Shown: positions 28,889 to 38,648, counted from the first letter of the stretch. The stretch is DNA of 64,000 nucleotides from an uncultured Bacteroidales bacterium (GCA_937949745.1 CALECM010000059.1:7325-71324), one strand, 5' to 3'. A program made the numbers and translations. Notes: a model not told the origin generated them from the sequence alone.

Positions 28889-29665
28889 TCAATTGTCTTT
28901 TACGGCAGTTTCGGCAGCTTCGATAATTCCTATAAATTCTTCGGCATCAAGGGATGCGCCACCGATGAGTCCTCCGTCGACGTTGGGCTGTGAAAACAGG
29001 TCAAGCGCGTTCTTGCTGTTGCAGCTTCCGCCATATAAGATATAAAGATTATAAGCGGTTTCGGTGCCATATTCTTTTTCCATAATGGAACGGATAAAGG
29101 CGTGCATTTCTTCAGCCTGTTGCGGGGTAGCCGTCAATCCTGTTCCTATTGCCCATACCGGTTCGTATGCAATGACCACTCTTTCAATCTGTTCTTTAGA
29201 CAAATGGAAAAGGCTTTCTTTAATTTGTGTCTCCACAACTTTGAAATGATTCCCGCTTTCCCTGTCGTCCTGAAGTTCACCGCAACAGAAAACCGAGATC
29301 AGGTCAGCTTCCAGTAAACGATCAATTTTTCTGGAAATAGTCCCGTTGGTTTCCCCGAAATATTTCCTTCTTTCCGAATGGCCCACTATGCAAAATTCCA
29401 CACCCAGTTCGGCAAGCATTCCGGCGGATATTTCACCTGTATAAGCTCCGTTATTAAATTCGGAACAATTTTGTGCTCCGCATTCGAAATTACTTTCATC
29501 CGCATGGTCGGTAGCCAGTTCGAGATAAGGATATGGCGGACAAATGGCCACAAGTGTTTGTAAAGACCATCCTTCGAGGGCATCTTCAATATTGCTGATC
29601 AGGTCTTCGGCTTCGTCGAAAGACTTGTTCATTTTCCAATTACCGATAACAAGTTTGGGTTTCAT
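28889..29665 (-). CDS. tpiA: Triosephosphate isomerase
   Basis: The glycolytic enzyme interconverting dihydroxyacetone phosphate and glyceraldehyde 3-phosphate; 258 residues from the ATG at 29665 (another ATG lies 6 bases upstream). Visible motifs are GNWKMN (substrate Asn/Lys), the catalytic His in VGHSERR, the catalytic Glu in AYEPVWAIGTG, and the phosphate-binding YGGSC and GLIGGASL. It lies 9-15 bases downstream of mreD on the same strand, so it is probably the last gene of an mreC-mreD-tpiA transcript. A glycolytic gene in a cell-shape operon is a chance-like pairing with no obvious functional link. Confidence 0.95.
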   Translation of the reverse strand: MKPKLVIGNWKMNKSFDEAEDLISNIEDALEGWSLQTLVAICPPYPYLELATDHADESNFECGAQNCSEFNNGAYTGEISAGMLAELGVEFCIVGHSERRKYFGETNGTISRKIDRLLEADLISVFCCGELQDDRESGNHFKVVETQIKESLFHLSKEQIERVVIAYEPVWAIGTGLTATPQQAEEMHAFIRSIMEKEYGTETAYNLYILYGGSCNSKNALDLFSQPNVDGGLIGGASLDAEEFIGIIEAAETAVKDN

Positions 29666-29680
29666 AAGCATGTATTTAAA

Positions 29681-30193
29681 TTATCTTTTTTTAACGGGAA
29701 TGAATATGTATTCTACGCATAATATTACTAACGAAGTAAATAATGTATTGGCTACAGAAACCCATAAGGTTCGTCCGAATTCCTTTAAGTTGAAAGTTTC
29801 CAGAAGGGTGATGGTGAAATGATGTATGAATACCAGGATCAGGGTGTAAAGTAACAGCCATTTGAAATCTTTTTCTCCCGGAACGGGCCTGTCGGGACCT
29901 TCCGGAGCATGGCGGCCGTTCAGCATATTGACAAGATAAGGTCTTACAAAAGCCACCAGTAAAGAAGCGGAAGCGTGTACTCCGTAAGTCATGGAAAAAA
30001 TATCCACGATTAGTCCGGCGCCGAACGCGATCAGGTACTGGGCGGTTTTTGGTATTTCGAGCGGGAGTAATAAAAGAATGAGGATATAGATATAGGGGTT
30101 GATGAAACCGAAAAGGTGCACATGGTTACAAACCAGTACCTGGACGGCGATCAACAGGATAAACCTTACAATATTGACAACGATCTTATTCAT
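29681..30193 (-). CDS. mreD: Rod shape-determining protein MreD
   Basis: A 170-residue polytopic inner-membrane protein with about five or six hydrophobic segments (first at about 8-27, last at about 140-165). The pattern fits MreD, including GLIVDIFSMTYGVHASA. In the elongasome it works with MreC and MreB to direct lateral wall synthesis. Its start overlaps the end of mreC by 8 bases, a sign of translational coupling. Confidence 0.88.
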   Translation of the reverse strand: MNKIVVNIVRFILLIAVQVLVCNHVHLFGFINPYIYILILLLLPLEIPKTAQYLIAFGAGLIVDIFSMTYGVHASASLLVAFVRPYLVNMLNGRHAPEGPDRPVPGEKDFKWLLLYTLILVFIHHFTITLLETFNLKEFGRTLWVSVANTLFTSLVILCVEYIFIPVKKR

Positions 30194-31028
30194 GTTTAAA
30201 ATTTGATTTTAAACTGTCGATTTCGTTCTTATAGAGATTTTTCACGATATATACGGAATTGAGGTGGTTGAAATTGGTCGACAGTTTTAGCTTGATCGTG
30301 TAGAAGCTGTTTTTGGTATTGTTCTCGATCTCCGTTACGGTACCGATCATGATGTCTTTGGGAAATACGTTGGAAAATCCGCTGGTGATCACGGAATCCC
30401 CGATATTGACCATAATATGTTGCGGTATGTCGTGTAAAAAGACGGTTTCCGGATCATGGTCCTCCCAGATCACCGTACCGATCTGGTCGGCGGGCATTAT
30501 CTTCGCGCTGATCCGGGTATCCGGATGAAGTACCGACATCACCGTGGCGAAATTGCTGGAAACATCATTCACAACACCAACCACGCCTTGCGCGGAGAAC
30601 ACGGCCATGTCGAGATCGATACCTTCGTTTGTTCCTTTATCCAGAATAAGGTAATTATGTTTTTTTGTCGTGGTATTATAGATCACATTGGCTGTCGTGT
30701 AATCGTAAAGCCGGATTCTTTTGTTTTTTTCATCCCTGGTTTCTTCGGTAAAAATAGTATCGGAAAAAAGGATGAAGTTATTATCCCGTTCACGTAAAAG
30801 TTCCATATTCTGTTCCAGTAAATTACGGTTCTCTTCCTCCAGACTGAAATGTTTTACCAGATTATTCCAGGATTTATTTACCGGGTACGTTATCACACGG
30901 GCAATCCTTCCCATCATGAACCTGGGATAATGAATATGGTTATAGATCATGACGAAACAAATAATCTGCAAAATGAGGAATACGATAAAATGAAAGTTCC
31001 TTTTGAGAAATGCTACCAGATTATTCAT
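30186..31028 (-). CDS. mreC: Rod shape-determining protein MreC
   Basis: 280 residues. A single N-terminal membrane segment (about 13-33) is followed by a coiled coil (about 55-85: LEEENRNLLEQNMELLRERD) and the periplasmic beta-barrel domain, with LDKGTNEGI, GVVGVV, SNFATVMSVLHPDTRISA and GIGDSVITSG-like segments. It scaffolds the elongasome. The first gene of the mreC-mreD(-tpiA) unit; mreB, pbp2 and rodA, which often flank it in Bacteroidota, are not in the window. A -7 box lies at 31054-31061. Confidence 0.92.
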   Translation of the reverse strand: MNNLVAFLKRNFHFIVFLILQIICFVMIYNHIHYPRFMMGRIARVITYPVNKSWNNLVKHFSLEEENRNLLEQNMELLRERDNNFILFSDTIFTEETRDEKNKRIRLYDYTTANVIYNTTTKKHNYLILDKGTNEGIDLDMAVFSAQGVVGVVNDVSSNFATVMSVLHPDTRISAKIMPADQIGTVIWEDHDPETVFLHDIPQHIMVNIGDSVITSGFSNVFPKDIMIGTVTEIENNTKNSFYTIKLKLSTNFNHLNSVYIVKNLYKNEIDSLKSNFKHE

Positions 31029-31053
31029 CTTCTTAAACTGTTCTTTTAGGTTG

Positions 31054-31061
31054 CAAAAATA
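31054..31061 (-). promoter_or_regulatory. -7 promoter box for mreC-mreD-tpiA
   Basis: The minus strand reads TATTTTTG, 26 bases upstream of the mreC start, divergent from the mtgA promoter. Confidence 0.5.
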
Positions 31062-31118
31062 GGTAAAAAACAGATACTTTTTTGGAGAATCAATAGTTTT
31101 AAATATCTTTTAAATAAC

Positions 31119-31126
31119 TATTTTTG
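31119..31126 (+). promoter_or_regulatory. -7 promoter box for mtgA-nadB-trmH
   Basis: TATTTTTG ends one base before the earliest ATG of the frame (31128), too close for that codon to lie comfortably inside the transcript. The ATG at 31149 (MAGKKKKK) is the more likely start. Confidence 0.55.
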
Positions 31127-31148
31127 CATGCCGAAAATATTGATCAAT

Positions 31149-31949
31149 ATGGCGGGAAAAAAAAAGAAAAAATCGAAAACCGGAAATAAAAGCCTATTCA
31201 AAAGAATATTGCTCATAACAGGTAAAATCCTTCTGGCCATTTTTTTGCTAAGTATACTTTTGCCTCTGTCATATCGCTGGATCAATCCTCCGGTAACGCC
31301 GCTCATGGTGATCAGGAAAATTTCGGACAAAGCGCCTATTGAAAAAAAATGGATGGATATCGATCAAATTTCACCCCATATGATATCGTGCGCTATCGCG
31401 GCGGAAGATAATAATTTTCTGGGACACAGGGGGTTTGACTGGGGAGCTATCCAAAAAGCCATTAATGAAAGAGAAAGCGGGAAACGGAAAAGAGGCGCCA
31501 GTACCATATCCCAACAAACAGCCAAGAATGTCTTTTTGTGGCCGAATCAATCATGGGTACGCAAAGGGCTGGAAACTTATTTTACTTTTCTGATCGAACT
31601 TTTCTGGAGTAAGGAGCGTATCATGGAAGTTTACCTGAATGTTATCGAGATGGGGAACGGGATTTATGGCGCGGAAGCGGCAGCCCGGCATTATTTTAAA
31701 AAACCGGCGAAAGATCTTACACTCAAACAGTCGGCCCTGATCACGGCAGCATATCCGGATCCTCGTCACCGTAATCCGGCCAATCCGTCCGCTTATCTTC
31801 GGAATCAATCGGACCGTATCACGGCTCTTACCCGGAAGATCGGAAAGATCGGCTTTGACCCGGTAAGTATCAAAAAGGCGAGGGAGAGATATAAAGCCCG
31901 GGAAGCGGAACGGCGAAAGAAAAATGATGGGAAATTATTAAACATTTAA
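31149..31949 (+). CDS. mtgA: Monofunctional biosynthetic peptidoglycan transglycosylase
   Basis: 266 residues from the ATG at 31149. A lysine-rich cytoplasmic start and one membrane anchor (about 20-40) precede a GT51 domain with its classic motifs: AAEDNNFLGHRGFD (catalytic Glu), GASTISQQTAKNVFLW, KERIMEVYLNVIEMG, and GAEAAARHYFKKPAKDLTLKQSALI. It polymerises lipid II into glycan strands without transpeptidation. It is the first gene of a unit with nadB one base after its stop codon, and lies divergent from mreC, so wall genes sit on both sides of this promoter region. Confidence 0.9.
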   Translation: MAGKKKKKSKTGNKSLFKRILLITGKILLAIFLLSILLPLSYRWINPPVTPLMVIRKISDKAPIEKKWMDIDQISPHMISCAIAAEDNNFLGHRGFDWGAIQKAINERESGKRKRGASTISQQTAKNVFLWPNQSWVRKGLETYFTFLIELFWSKERIMEVYLNVIEMGNGIYGAEAAARHYFKKPAKDLTLKQSALITAAYPDPRHRNPANPSAYLRNQSDRITALTRKIGKIGFDPVSIKKARERYKAREAERRKKNDGKLLNI

Positions 31950-31950
31950 T

Positions 31951-33546
31951 ATGCGCAAAAAGGTTGATTTTTTAGTGATAGGTTCGGGTATCGCCGGCTT
32001 ATGTTTCGCCCTTAAGGCTGCCAACTACGGCAAAGTATGTATCGTGACCAAAGCCAAGATGGATGATACGGCGACCAAATATGCACAGGGAGGCATAGCG
32101 GCCGTTATTTACCATCCGGATACCTATGAAAAACATATCGAAGATACCATGATCGCCGGAGATTCCCTTTCCGACCGCAAAATTGTGGAACTGACCATCC
32201 GCGAGTCTACCGAAAGGGTGATGGAACTGGTAGAGTGGGGTGTGGATTTTGATAAGACCAAATCAGGCAAATTTTCGCTGGCGAAGGAAGGAGGCCACTC
32301 CGAATACCGGGTGCTCCACCATAAAGATATTACCGGACTGGAGATAGAGCAGAAACTGATTCTCGCGGTGAAAAACCATCCTAATATCGAGTTATGGGAA
32401 GAACAGCTGGCCGTGGAGATCATTACACAACACCACCTTGGAATCGAAGTGAATCGCCGCACGCCGGATATTACCTGTTACGGCGCCTATATTTATAATC
32501 CCGTTACCCAAAAAACCAATACCGTTTTGTCGAAGATTACCATGCTGGCCACCGGAGGTATCGGGAATGTATACAGCAATACCACGAATCCTTCTATTTC
32601 AACCGGAGACGGCATTGCCATGGCATACAGAGCCAAAGGAAAGGTTCGCGGAATGGAATTCGTGCAGTTTCATCCGACCTCATTATATAATCCGAAAGAA
32701 TCACCTTCTTTTCTTATTACGGAGGCGTTGCGTGGGGCGGGGGCGATCCTGAAGGATAGCAAAGGCGTGGAGTTCATGGATAAATATGATTCCCGTAAAT
32801 CCCTTGCCCCAAGGGATATTGTGGCCAGGGCGATCGACAATGAGATGAAGATCAGCGGAAGTGATTATGTATTCCTGGATGCCACTTCCGTTCCCAAGCA
32901 TAAAATTTTCGACCATTTTCCTAATATTTATGCCAAATGCTTAAGTATCGGGATTGATATTACCAAAGATATGATTCCGGTGGTACCGGCGGCACATTAT
33001 TCATGCGGAGGAATTACGACCAATGAATGGGGACAAACCTCCATCGAGAATCTTTATGCTTCCGGAGAGTGCGCATCTACGGGTTTGCACGGGGCTAACC
33101 GATTGGCATCCAATTCATTGTTGGAAGCTTTAGTCTTTTCGCACCGGGCATTCCTTAATTCTGTAAAGATTTTTAAAAACATTGAATATTGCGACAGTAT
33201 ACCGGAATGGAATAGTGAAGGTACCGTGTTAAATGAAGAAATGGTACTGATCACTTCTTCCAAGAAAGAGCTGCAAAGCCTGATGTCCAATTATGTAGGT
33301 ATAGTTCGTTCCAATCTGAGGTTACAACGGGCCTTCGACCGTTTGCAAATCCTTTTTACGGAAACGGAAGAACTATATAAAAAATCCAAATTAAGTCCGG
33401 ATATTTGTGAATTAAGGAATATGATCAACGTGGGTTACCTGATCATCAGACACGCCATGGCGCGTCATGAAAGCCGGGGATTGCATTATTCTCTCGATTA
33501 TCCGGGACACCTGGATGAAAATCCTGTGGTAAAAGATGATCTGTAA
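31951..33546 (+). CDS. nadB: L-aspartate oxidase
   Basis: A 531-residue flavoprotein of the succinate dehydrogenase/fumarate reductase family that oxidises L-aspartate to iminoaspartate, the first step of de novo NAD synthesis. Visible: the FAD-binding VIGSGIAGLCFALKA (residues 8-22), KYAQGGIAA, EFVQFHPTSLY, TEALRGAGA, the HYSCGGI segment and GECASTGLHGANRLASNSLLEALVF. The start codon lies one base after the mtgA stop, so the genes are cotranscribed. nadA and nadC are not beside it. Confidence 0.95.
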   Translation: MRKKVDFLVIGSGIAGLCFALKAANYGKVCIVTKAKMDDTATKYAQGGIAAVIYHPDTYEKHIEDTMIAGDSLSDRKIVELTIRESTERVMELVEWGVDFDKTKSGKFSLAKEGGHSEYRVLHHKDITGLEIEQKLILAVKNHPNIELWEEQLAVEIITQHHLGIEVNRRTPDITCYGAYIYNPVTQKTNTVLSKITMLATGGIGNVYSNTTNPSISTGDGIAMAYRAKGKVRGMEFVQFHPTSLYNPKESPSFLITEALRGAGAILKDSKGVEFMDKYDSRKSLAPRDIVARAIDNEMKISGSDYVFLDATSVPKHKIFDHFPNIYAKCLSIGIDITKDMIPVVPAAHYSCGGITTNEWGQTSIENLYASGECASTGLHGANRLASNSLLEALVFSHRAFLNSVKIFKNIEYCDSIPEWNSEGTVLNEEMVLITSSKKELQSLMSNYVGIVRSNLRLQRAFDRLQILFTETEELYKKSKLSPDICELRNMINVGYLIIRHAMARHESRGLHYSLDYPGHLDENPVVKDDL

Positions 33547-33560
33547 ACACTAATATAACT

Positions 33561-34313
33561 ATGATATCTAAAAATAATATAAACCGCCTCCGGCAGTTGC
33601 ACCAGAAAAAATACCGCGAGGAAACCTCTCTGTTTCCGGTGGAAGGAAATAAGTCCGTAATCGAATTGGTACAATCCGGATGGACGGTAAAAGAACTCTA
33701 CGCGACACCGGAATGGATCGATGATCATCGGAATATAATACCTGTGGATGTTGAACCGGTAGCCGTTTCGCTTAAAGAAATGGAAAGGATCAGCGCATGG
33801 AAGGCTCCGCAGGAAGTATTGGCTGTAGCCCTGAATGAAGCTTTAGATTTGAAAAGTATTGATCCGGAGAATGTATTATGGATACTCGACGGAATCCGTG
33901 ATCCCGGTAATCTGGGCACGATCATCAGGACTGCCGACTGGTTCGGATACAAACAGATATTGTGTTCTCCCGATACGGTAGAATTAACCAACCCGAAAAC
34001 GATACAGGCTACAATGGGTTCCTTTACCCGGGTTAAAGTTTATTATGCTCCGCTACATGATTACCTTGCGACATTGGGAGAAGGGATACCGGTTTACGGG
34101 ACTTTCATGGAAGGTACGCCGTTGCAGGAGATTAAGTTTCAAAATACCGACCGTATCATTATCGGAAATGAAGCACACGGCATTTCCGGTGACCTTATTC
34201 ATTATATAACCCGGAAGATTACCATCCCGAATCCTCTGGCAGGTTCCCGACAGACAGAATCCCTGAATGCCGCCATAGCAGCTGCTATTATCATGTTCCG
34301 GTCTCTCAGTTAA
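33561..34313 (+). CDS. TrmH/SpoU-family RNA 2'-O-methyltransferase
   Basis: 250 residues with an N-terminal substrate-binding region (about 1-90) and a SPOUT domain. The three family motifs are present: LDGIRDPGNLGTIIRTADWFG, IIIGNEAHGIS, and a motif 3 ending ESLNAAIAAAIIMF. It methylates a ribose in tRNA or rRNA; the exact target cannot be told from sequence. It lies 14 bases after nadB and is the last gene of the mtgA-nadB unit. Confidence 0.87.
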   Translation: MISKNNINRLRQLHQKKYREETSLFPVEGNKSVIELVQSGWTVKELYATPEWIDDHRNIIPVDVEPVAVSLKEMERISAWKAPQEVLAVALNEALDLKSIDPENVLWILDGIRDPGNLGTIIRTADWFGYKQILCSPDTVELTNPKTIQATMGSFTRVKVYYAPLHDYLATLGEGIPVYGTFMEGTPLQEIKFQNTDRIIIGNEAHGISGDLIHYITRKITIPNPLAGSRQTESLNAAIAAAIIMFRSLS

Positions 34314-34357
34314 ATTTCATTTATTAATCCGTGATCAAATATCCGTTAGCTTATTAT

Positions 34358-34393
34358 CCGGTATTTAATGAAGATTTTGTTACATGATACCGG
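34358..34393. repeat. Inverted repeat upstream of rnr
   Basis: CCGGTAT at 34358-34364 is complementary to ATACCGG at 34387-34393, with further partial pairing outside. It covers the -33 region of the rnr promoter and follows the trmH gene. No T tract follows, so an operator or mRNA structure is as likely as a terminator. Confidence 0.3.
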
Positions 34394-34409
34394 CTAATTA
34401 ATCTTTATG

Positions 34410-34417
34410 TATTTTTG
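34410..34417 (+). promoter_or_regulatory. -7 promoter box for rnr
   Basis: TATTTTTG lies 56 bases before the rnr ATG at 34474. Confidence 0.5.
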
Positions 34418-34473
34418 CATATTAATAAATATAATCGACCGCTTATTTAAAAAAAAATGGAATTTTCCAAAGA

Positions 34474-36636
34474 ATGAATAAAAAGAATCATAAAAAGAAA
34501 GATACCAATAGTATCGAGAAAAGAATTGTGGAAGTGTTTTCCGCCGGGGAAGGTATTAAGTATAATTATAAACAGGTAGCTGCGAAAATCAATATTTTCG
34601 ATAAGGAAGGCAGGGAAAAAGTAAAAAAGATCATCAGCGATTTCGTAGATGCCAATATTTTGTCGAATGCCGGACGCGGTAAATATAAAATCAATGCCAA
34701 ATATCTTAATAAAGAATTTACAGGTAAAAATTATCTGACCGGTACAATCCAAATGACATCGGGAGGCCTGGCGTTCCTTATTCCGGATGATCGTGAAAAT
34801 GAAGATGTCTTTATCGCGGATGGAAATATCGGTAACGCGCTTCATAATGATAAAGTAAAGGTGCTGGTATTCCCCGTTCGCCGTAAAAAAGGCCCGGAAG
34901 GACAGGTGGTGGAAGTGGTGGAAAGAAGTAAAAAACAGATAGTGGGTACGATCAGCATCAAAAAAGATATCGCTTATTTTATTCCGGATAATCCTTGTTT
35001 CCGGCGTGATCTCCTGATTCCCGGAAGATCGTTGAAAGGAGCCAGGTCGGGGGATAAAGTAGTGGTAAGAATCGTAGACTGGGTGGAAGGTACCCGCAGT
35101 CCGTTGGGTGAAGTGTTGCACGTTTTGGGTAAACCGGGAAATAATGATGTGGAAATGAACGCGATCCTGGCGGAATATAATTTCCCGCTCTCTTTTCCCG
35201 ATGACGTGGAAAAAGAGGCGGTGAAGATGAATAAACCGATCAGTGACAAAGAGATATCCAAACGCCGTGATTTTCGCAATATCATTACTTTTACCATAGA
35301 TCCTGCGGACGCGAAAGATTTTGACGATGCCATATCCTACCAGAAACTGGAGAACGGACTGCACAGGGTAGGAGTTCACATTGCCGATGTATCTTACTAC
35401 GTAAGGCCGGGATCCGCGCTTGACCAGGAAGCTTATATGCGGGGAACTTCCGTTTATCTGGTCGACCGTACTATTCCGATGCTTCCGGAAATATTGTCCA
35501 ATAACCTTTGCTCACTCCGTCCCCGTGAAGATAAGCTTTGTTACAGCGCGGTGTTTGATCTGGATGATGAAGCCAAGATACATAAAGAATGGTTCGGCAG
35601 GACCGTCATTAATTCGGACCAACGTTTTTCCTATGAAGAAGTCCAGGATATTATCGAACGGAATCAGGGTGAAATGAGTGAATATATTCTTCCTGTTCAC
35701 GGACTGGCACAATGCTTACGGAAAAAACGAATGGATAATAACGCCATCCAGTTTGAAACCGAAGAAGTAAAATTTAAACTCGATGAAAACGGCAAACCTG
35801 TCGGTTTATATCTTAAAGTACAGAAAGAAGCCCACTTCCTGATCGAGGAATTCATGCTGCTGGCTAATAAGAAAGTTGCGGAGAAGATCGGGAGAAAGAC
35901 AGGTAAAAATAAAGAAATCAAGACTTTCGTTTATCGTATCCATGACGAACCGGTCAGTGATAAACTGGAAACCTTTAAAGCATTCGCCGGTAAACTGGGT
36001 TTCGACTTGAAAACTTCTTCCCGCAAGGCACTGGCCTCTTCTTTTAATAATATGTTCCGGGAATCTAAAAATAGCGGTGAGTATGATATGCTGAATAAGT
36101 TATCGATCCGGTTAATGGCCAGAGCGGTTTATTCGACTCATAATATCGGGCATTACGGCCTTGCTTTTCCTTATTATACGCATTTTACTTCTCCCATCCG
36201 GCGTTACCCCGATCTGATGGTGCACCGCCTTTTTGATGCGTACCTGCATCAGGAACCATCGGCAAACCAGGATGAATACGAAGTATTTTGCAAGCATTCT
36301 TCCAAAATGGAACAACTGGCTACGGAAGCGGAACGCGCATCTGTAAAATACAAACAGACCGAATACTTATCCGATAAAATAGGGGAAGTTTTTGCGGCTA
36401 CCGTCAGCGGAATATCCAAATGGGGTGTTTATGCCGAACTGGATGAATCCAAGTGTGAAGGAATGATTCCGATGAGAAGATTTGATGACGACTTTTATTA
36501 TATCGACGAAGAAAACTATACGCTGGTCGGTCTGCATCACGGCAGGTCATTGCGTTTCGGGGATAAAATCAAGGTTAAGGTAACGGAAGTGGATTTGTTA
36601 AGGAAGCTGATCACCTTCGACCGGTATGAAGATTAA
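34474..36636 (+). CDS. rnr: Ribonuclease R
   Basis: A 720-residue 3'-5' exoribonuclease that degrades structured RNA. A Lys-rich start precedes an N-terminal helix-turn-helix-like domain (about 12-75), cold-shock-type OB domains (about 85-240), the RNB catalytic domain (about 272-590) and a C-terminal S1 domain from about 637 (GEVFAATVSGISKWGVYAEL). In the RNB domain, DPADAKDFDDA carries the catalytic aspartates and HYGLAFPYYTHFTSPIRRYPDL is the signature. It has its own promoter box and faces the sulfatase gene tail to tail across 47 bases. Confidence 0.95.
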   Translation: MNKKNHKKKDTNSIEKRIVEVFSAGEGIKYNYKQVAAKINIFDKEGREKVKKIISDFVDANILSNAGRGKYKINAKYLNKEFTGKNYLTGTIQMTSGGLAFLIPDDRENEDVFIADGNIGNALHNDKVKVLVFPVRRKKGPEGQVVEVVERSKKQIVGTISIKKDIAYFIPDNPCFRRDLLIPGRSLKGARSGDKVVVRIVDWVEGTRSPLGEVLHVLGKPGNNDVEMNAILAEYNFPLSFPDDVEKEAVKMNKPISDKEISKRRDFRNIITFTIDPADAKDFDDAISYQKLENGLHRVGVHIADVSYYVRPGSALDQEAYMRGTSVYLVDRTIPMLPEILSNNLCSLRPREDKLCYSAVFDLDDEAKIHKEWFGRTVINSDQRFSYEEVQDIIERNQGEMSEYILPVHGLAQCLRKKRMDNNAIQFETEEVKFKLDENGKPVGLYLKVQKEAHFLIEEFMLLANKKVAEKIGRKTGKNKEIKTFVYRIHDEPVSDKLETFKAFAGKLGFDLKTSSRKALASSFNNMFRESKNSGEYDMLNKLSIRLMARAVYSTHNIGHYGLAFPYYTHFTSPIRRYPDLMVHRLFDAYLHQEPSANQDEYEVFCKHSSKMEQLATEAERASVKYKQTEYLSDKIGEVFAATVSGISKWGVYAELDESKCEGMIPMRRFDDDFYYIDEENYTLVGLHHGRSLRFGDKIKVKVTEVDLLRKLITFDRYED

Positions 36637-36683
36637 AAATATCTTCGGCTAATACCCGGGTATCTTTTTAAATATAAACCGAG

Positions 36684-38648
36684 TTATTTTTCTCTCCTGT
36701 AAATAAGCCGGTTGTCGATCATCCGGTTTTGGTACTGCTGGATATAAGCCCGCAGGTAATCATATAATCTGGTAACCAATTCCGGATGCTCCTGTTCAAT
36801 ATGTTCCCGCATAAAAGGATCCTTTTCGAGATCATATAAACCCAGCAACTCAAGTTCTTCGTTATAAAGAATCACGTATTGCTGATAATATACGTGGTGG
36901 ACATTTCCCACATAATTCACGGCAATATGTTCTTTTGCGGTATCCAGGGCGTTTTGCCCGAAAGCGATAAAAGCACGGTCGTAATGTAAGGTTTCCAATA
37001 TCGTAGGCATGATATCGCTTTGCTGCGCCACGTAAGGATATATTTTCGGTTCCGGGTTCTGGGGATCAAAGAATATTACAGGTACCGACATTTGGCCGAC
37101 GCTGTTCTGGTTCTCGGGAAATGCCGGGTTATTGGCGTGATCCGCCGTAATGACGAATAGGGTATTTTCGAACCAGGGCTGGCGGGAAGCGGTTTCGAAA
37201 AAACGGCGTAACGCATAGTCGGTATAACCGATGCAACGCTGAAGCGGAGACGGTCCCTCTTTGAATACGCCATCATATTTTTCAGGTAGAATATAAGGAT
37301 GGTGGGAAGATAAGGTGAAAACGACCGAACAGAAGGGTTCGCTGACTTTGGTCAGTTCGGTGGCCATATATTGCAGGAACTCTTCATCCCAGATACCCCA
37401 GCCGCCTTTGGCAGCCGGATGGGCCGTAACATAATCTTCTTCCGCGTAAGAGTGATCAAAACCATTGAGGTGCATGAACGACCAGAAACCCATGGAGGCA
37501 CGGTGAGCGCCGTGGAAAAAAGAGGTGTGGTAATTTTTTTCTTTCAGAAGAGTGCCGATCCCTTCAAGGAAGTTTCCTGAGAACGGGGAAAGTATGTAAG
37601 GGTCTTTCATGAACGGAACGGAAGCCACGACCGAGGGCAGGGCGTCAATGGATTTTCGTCCGTTGGCATAAGAATACCGGAAAGTAGTGCTGTATTGTAA
37701 AAGGGAGTCGATAAACGGCGTATAACCTTCATATTGACCGTTATCAAGATGTTTGTTCAATGAGCCGACAAACTCGCGGGAAAAACTTTCCCAGATGATG
37801 ATCACCACATTCCTTGGCGAAAATTCTTTGTTGTCTTGCGGATAATGTACGGGACTATATATCTTTTCCAATTCTTCTTCCGAATCGAAATAAACCACTC
37901 TCCGGGGTGTTGTTCTTCCAATGGTCTTAATAATGGTAAACGGTGTATTCTGGACAATGGCCACTTCTAAAGTCCTCTCTACATAATTTCCCGCATCGCT
38001 GGAAGTAAGTGGCCGGCTGTGGTTGCGGAAATCTCCGCGGATACCCACGAACCAGATTAAAACTACTACGGCAATTCCCGCAAAGTTAATCGCTCCGTAT
38101 TTGATCCAGCCGGATTTGCCGGTAGGCCTGGCATCCGGTTTGATCTTCAAATATAAGACAGCAAGTAAAAAAAGGAAAACGATCCATATCAGGGCGATGT
38201 ACCAGAAATCGGCGATCATGTCCAGTATAAGTCCCGCGAGACTTCCTTCGCCTTTAAACTCCCGGAATATGGAGGAATTGGTCCGTCGCATTGTAAACTG
38301 AAAATATCCCATGTCGATACAATTCATCATCAGGGCAATACCATTGGAAAATACGAACCAATATTTAATGATCTTTTGAAGCGTGGGGCGGGATCTGTAA
38401 CGGAAACTCAACAGCACCGCTACCAGATATACTGAGTTGACCATCAGTACGGCAGCCAGGTCGAAACGCAAACCGCCTGCCATCATGCGCAGGAATTGCC
38501 GGAAAGTGATATCGGGATAAATATCGAGATTGAAAAGATAGAACAATATTCGGCAAATAGAAAATAATACCATCACAAGGGTGATATTTCCCAAAAGGGC
38601 CAGCCAGGTATTGGTTTCTTTATTAGTGAGTTTGATACTCTTCTTCAT
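36684..38648 (-). CDS. LTA synthase-like membrane sulfatase/phosphotransferase
   Basis: 654 residues. Five N-terminal membrane segments (within about 15-200) and an extracytoplasmic alkaline-phosphatase-fold domain (about 275-600) with VVIIIWESFSREFVGSLN, near which the family nucleophile lies, then SFFHGAHRASMGFW, SSHHPY and ITADHANN, which hold metal ligands. Gram-positive relatives polymerise glycerol phosphate; Gram-negative ones typically move phosphoethanolamine or phosphoglycerol onto lipids or glycans. With no teichoic acid genes in this organism type, transfer of a phospholipid-derived group to an envelope molecule is the likely role, by inference. It is monocistronic with a -7 box at 38693-38700. 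Confidence 0.85.
   Translation of the reverse strand: MKKSIKLTNKETNTWLALLGNITLVMVLFSICRILFYLFNLDIYPDITFRQFLRMMAGGLRFDLAAVLMVNSVYLVAVLLSFRYRSRPTLQKIIKYWFVFSNGIALMMNCIDMGYFQFTMRRTNSSIFREFKGEGSLAGLILDMIADFWYIALIWIVFLFLLAVLYLKIKPDARPTGKSGWIKYGAINFAGIAVVVLIWFVGIRGDFRNHSRPLTSSDAGNYVERTLEVAIVQNTPFTIIKTIGRTTPRRVVYFDSEEELEKIYSPVHYPQDNKEFSPRNVVIIIWESFSREFVGSLNKHLDNGQYEGYTPFIDSLLQYSTTFRYSYANGRKSIDALPSVVASVPFMKDPYILSPFSGNFLEGIGTLLKEKNYHTSFFHGAHRASMGFWSFMHLNGFDHSYAEEDYVTAHPAAKGGWGIWDEEFLQYMATELTKVSEPFCSVVFTLSSHHPYILPEKYDGVFKEGPSPLQRCIGYTDYALRRFFETASRQPWFENTLFVITADHANNPAFPENQNSVGQMSVPVIFFDPQNPEPKIYPYVAQQSDIMPTILETLHYDRAFIAFGQNALDTAKEHIAVNYVGNVHHVYYQQYVILYNEELELLGLYDLEKDPFMREHIEQEHPELVTRLYDYLRAYIQQYQNRMIDNRLIYRREK

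Noticed and set aside
34447..35379. 310-codon open frame antisense to rnr
   Set aside because: Lies entirely opposite well-conserved RNase R domains; the translation is Phe/Ile/His-rich, as expected of a complementary-strand shadow.
36652..36663. 12-base palindrome ATACCCGGGTAT followed by CTTTTTAA between rnr and the sulfatase gene
   Set aside because: With a minimal loop only about four pairs remain, too weak to call a terminator with confidence.
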